Of a DNA stretch of 6,342 nucleotides, positions 5,657 through 6,342 are shown in pieces. Below the pieces are notes generated by a model, which was given only the letters and a program-made list of their open reading frames with translations, was not told the DNA's origin and made no database searches. Origin of the DNA: Oscillospiraceae bacterium (GTDB taxonomy: Bacteria; Bacillota; Clostridia; Oscillospirales; Acutalibacteraceae); contig DOUO01000183.1 of assembly GCA_003520555.1 (NCBI GenBank), positions 1 to 6,342 of the forward strand, written 5' to 3'. How positions within the stretch are numbered: the stretch's first letter is position 1; each line of letters starts with the position of its first letter. Position numbers and translations under genes: made by a program.

Positions 5657-5678
5657 TATAAAACATAGTGGTTTTATA
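5657..5678 (-). promoter_or_regulatory. 8-bp palindrome at the predicted cysK transcription start
   Basis: On the minus strand TATAAAAC and GTTTTATA are perfect 8-bp inverted arms separated by six bases. The first arm begins at the predicted +1, seven bases beyond the -10. It could be a regulator's operator or a 5'-terminal mRNA hairpin; the sequence does not decide between them. Confidence 0.6.
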
Positions 5679-5684
5679 GGCTTT

Positions 5685-5713
5685 ATTATAGCACCGCGTC
5701 CTTACTTTGTCAA
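5685..5713 (-). promoter_or_regulatory. cysK promoter
   Basis: On the minus strand -35 TTGACA (5708-5713) and -10 TATAAT (5685-5690) both match the sigma-A consensus exactly, with a 17-base spacer ending in TGC (extended -10). This is a very strong promoter, so some downstream control by repression or by the leader is plausible. Confidence 0.94.
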
Positions 5714-5749
5714 GAGTCTTTTTTAAATTTATTTTCATTTGATTTTCTA

Positions 5750-5778
5750 TTTACAAAAGCCGTTTTTTCGTGTAGGAT
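5750..5778 (+). promoter_or_regulatory. maf promoter
   Basis: TTTACA (5750-5755) and TAGGAT (5773-5778) are 17 bases apart, one and two mismatches from consensus. Transcription should start near 5785, giving a leader of about 40 nt. It diverges from the cysK promoter, with the two -35 elements 36 bases apart. Confidence 0.7.
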
Positions 5779-5783
5779 AATAC

Positions 5784-5803
5784 TATAGGCAGTATTGCCT
5801 ATA
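5784..5803 (+). promoter_or_regulatory. 8-bp palindrome at the predicted maf transcription start
   Basis: TATAGGCA (5784-5791) and TGCCTATA (5796-5803) are perfect inverted arms around GTAT, beginning at the predicted +1. As RNA this would be a stable hairpin at the 5' end of the mRNA; as DNA it could be an operator. There is no U-run after it, so it is not a terminator. Confidence 0.6.
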
Positions 5804-5824
5804 ATTAACGAAAAGAGTGGTTTT

Positions 5825-6342
5825 ATGATTATTCTTGCTTCGGCTTCACCGAGACGTCAGGAGCTTTTGTCGCTGATAACGGAAAATTTTAAGGTTGAGC
5901 CCGCGAGTATTGACGAGAGTATTCACGAGCGAATTGACCTGCACAAAATCCCGGAATATCTTGCGGCAAAAAAGGCGGAGTATGTGCACGGGCTGCACCC
6001 CGACGACACCGTTATCGGCTGCGACACGGGAGTTTTTGTTGACAATCAGATGATCGGCAAGCCGAAAAGCGACAAGGCGGCGTTTGAGATTTTGAAGCTG
6101 CTTTCGGGCAAAACCCACCTTGTAATAACAGGCTGCGCCGTTTATAAGGGCAGCAGGGTTGTAAGGTTTTCTCAGGTCACCGAGGTTGAGTTTTACAGGC
6201 TTACAAACGAAGAAATACTTGAGTACATTGCCACCGGCGAACCGTCGGACAAGGCGGGAGCTTACGGAATTCAGGGCAAGGGTTCCTTGTTTGTAAAGCG
6301 GATTAACGGCGACTATTTTAACGTTGTGGGACTGCCCGTCGC
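5825..6342 (+). CDS. maf: Maf-family nucleoside triphosphate pyrophosphatase, C-terminus cut by window edge
   Basis: The first 172 codons of a Maf/YhdE/YceF-type house-cleaning pyrophosphatase, which hydrolyses certain canonical or modified nucleoside triphosphates to monophosphate plus pyrophosphate. The family is also linked to septum and cell-division control in Bacillus. SASPRRQELL (6-15) is the signature phosphate-binding start. IGCDTGV (64-70) holds the catalytic D67; the usual form is ADTVV, so the C and G are variants. GKP (78-80), GEPSDKAGAYGIQG (138-151) and NGDYFNVVGLPV (161-172) complete the pattern. GIQG with Q150 fits the YhdE (dTTP/UTP) branch, from memory of the family. ATG 5825 has GAGTGG four bases upstream. 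About 10-25 residues are missing at the edge. It is divergent from cysK, and no cell-shape genes are visible. Confidence 0.95.
   Translation, partial: MIILASASPRRQELLSLITENFKVEPASIDESIHERIDLHKIPEYLAAKKAEYVHGLHPDDTVIGCDTGVFVDNQMIGKPKSDKAAFEILKLLSGKTHLVITGCAVYKGSRVVRFSQVTEVEFYRLTNEEILEYIATGEPSDKAGAYGIQGKGSLFVKRINGDYFNVVGLPV

Noticed and set aside
5647..5669. Alternative mini-ORF MFYK in the cysK leader
   Set aside because: It has no ribosome binding site and its ATG sits within the palindrome at the transcript 5' end.
5543..5680. T-box or known riboswitch controlling cysK
   Set aside because: I looked for the conserved T-box sequence (AGGGTGGNACCGCG type), an SAM-type core and a terminator hairpin with U-run, and found none in the leader.
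1..6342. CRISPR arrays, tRNA/rRNA genes, transposases, phage or defence genes
   Set aside because: No regularly spaced repeats, cloverleaf or rRNA sequences, transposase motifs or defence-type genes were seen on either strand.

Overview
The window looks like a chromosomal segment of a Gram-positive, Clostridia-type bacterium. A gut Oscillospiraceae/Ruminococcaceae-like lineage is my inference; no marker gene is present to fix it. The reasons are a Firmicutes-style csoR-copA operon, near-consensus sigma-A promoters with 17-bp spacers, strong purine-rich ribosome binding sites, short DtxR-like and medium-length IlvA family members, and compact intergenic regions with hairpin-plus-U-run terminators. 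Most of the content is ordinary housekeeping and metal-handling DNA.

Layout. Positions 1-978 hold the minus-strand copper operon csoR-copA. copA is cut by the window edge and probably starts at TTG. Its promoter carries a perfect CsoR-type palindrome between -35 and -10. Positions 1000-1140 are a small repeat-rich spacer ending in the terminator of the next operon. Positions 1175-2843 hold the minus-strand ilvA-ridA operon: threonine/serine dehydratase plus the deaminase that clears its reactive enamine product. Divergent to it, 2921-3393 holds a short DtxR-family metalloregulator with its own promoter and terminator. Positions 3393-4509 hold a GtrB-like membrane glycosyltransferase behind a structured leader, ending at a terminator that can serve both strands. 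Positions 4534-4568 carry a second, inverted copy of the repeat seen near 1077. Positions 4613-5713 hold minus-strand cysK with a leader of about 136 nt. Divergent to it, maf starts at 5825 and runs off the right edge.

How the genes work together. CsoR and CopA form a self-contained copper sensing and export loop. IlvA and RidA form a metabolic pair. CysK makes cysteine, and its leader contains a possible five-codon reading frame, MVKRC, ending in a Cys codon just before the stop. The DtxR-like regulator, the glycosyltransferase and Maf look like independent units. No stretch longer than 300 bases lacks a gene; the longest gaps are 920-1174 and 5543-5824.

I saw no clearly new multigene system. 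The signals most worth a second look are the cysK leader, the pair of palindromes starting at the predicted +1 of the divergent cysK and maf promoters, and the dispersed repeat that recurs downstream of two operons.
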